This document shows, in pieces, positions 63,849-64,000 of a stretch of 64,000 bases of DNA. The stretch lies in contig UQJT01000004.1 of assembly GCA_900541395.1 (NCBI GenBank), positions 1 to 64,000 on the forward strand, in the 5' to 3' direction. The translations under genes and the position numbers were made by a program. The stretch is from an uncultured Desulfovibrio sp. Its GTDB lineage: Bacteria; Desulfobacterota; Desulfovibrionia; Desulfovibrionales; Desulfovibrionaceae. The notes beneath the pieces are model-generated. The model did not search any database. It was not told the origin of the DNA and saw only the letters and a list, made by a program, of their open reading frames with translations. Within the stretch, counting starts at the first letter, position 1. Every line of letters starts with the position of its first letter.

Positions 63849-64000
63849 AGCCCCCTCCCGCAGTCGGGCGGCCTCCTCTCGCTCATCCAGCGAGGCGTAC
63901 CCCAACCGGCGCCACAGGCGCTCGTAGCGCTCCAGGGCCAGGTTGCGGCCCTCGTTCCGCGCCCGTAGAATTTCCGTCCCATACAGGGCCAGGGTGACAT
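63846..64000 (-). CDS. 3' end of an unrecognised gene (partial)
   Basis: On the minus strand a frame open to the window edge encodes about 50 residues: VTLALYGTEILRARNEG, then RNLALERYERLWRRLGYA, SLDEREEAARLREGA and stop. The composition (charged helices, synonymous third-position G/C) looks like a real protein C-terminus. Its TAG stop is exactly the end of the adjoining repeat (TAGAGC). No family was recognised from this fragment. Confidence 0.6.
   Translation of the reverse strand, partial: VTLALYGTEILRARNEGRNLALERYERLWRRLGYASLDEREEAARLREGA

Overview
The window looks like chromosome of an anaerobic, flagellated Gram-negative bacterium of the Desulfovibrionaceae type. This rests on the flagellar block (flhA, flhF, flhG-like, fliA, cheY, fliL-like), a DMSO-reductase operon, an FmdE-family protein beside a metal/cofactor ABC importer, YqeC, a flavoredoxin-like protein and several AprBA-like ferredoxin/flavoprotein pairs. 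The genus cannot be fixed from sequence reading alone. Most of the DNA is GC-rich with strong C/G third-position bias. The blocks at about 34.4-44.5 kb and 52.8-60.3 kb look less GC-rich and have AT-rich control regions, which suggests acquired DNA.

Layout. 0.2-7.7 kb: flagellar biogenesis and chemotaxis genes. 7.7-8.6 kb: a gene-free stretch with four consecutive perfect inverted repeats, a T8G9 tract and an (AG)24 microsatellite. 8.6-10.2 kb: two related outer-membrane beta-barrel genes. 10.3-20.5 kb: a membrane protein, tRNA-Asn, two PLP fold-II enzymes, hemolysin III, YqeC, HslU, cystathionine beta-lyase coupled to an EF-hand protein, and tRNA-Lys. 20.6-29.3 kb: MATE exporter, M48 metalloprotease, exported amidohydrolase, and an operon of FmdE plus a FecBCD-type importer. 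29.6-34.3 kb: dmsABC with an unusual 449-bp gap between dmsA and dmsB.

34.4-44.5 kb: a catabolic or respiratory island with a sigma54 activator diverging from two fused old-yellow-enzyme/FAD reductases, an AprB-like mini-ferredoxin, an AprA-like flavoprotein and an SLC13 anion transporter. It is bracketed by 75-bp direct repeats that duplicate the 3' end of a second DmsC-type anchor gene. 45.4-52.7 kb: polyphosphate:AMP phosphotransferase, an Lsa-type ABC-F protein, a pdxS-pdxT locus in which an apparent internal deletion fused a truncated PdxS to PdxT, a MocR/PdxR-type regulator whose PLP lysine appears replaced by Glu, and a flavoredoxin-like protein. 52.8-60.3 kb: a second locus of the same kind as the island (sigma54 activator diverging from ferredoxin, flavoprotein, SLC13 transporter, ferredoxin, flavoprotein). 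60.8-64 kb: an aminotransferase, a YkvI-type transporter and the 3' end of an unrecognised gene.

The best candidate for an undescribed system is the module that occurs three times: an AprB-like ferredoxin of about 80 aa beside a leaderless AprA/fumarate-reductase-like flavoprotein of about 560 aa. It is linked to SLC13 transporters and to sigma54 activators with candidate -24/-12 promoters. I infer cytoplasmic reduction of an imported anionic, probably unsaturated, substrate. A dispersed, MITE-like intergenic repeat family with terminal inverted repeats is also present in at least six copies, and it supplies the stop codon of two genes.
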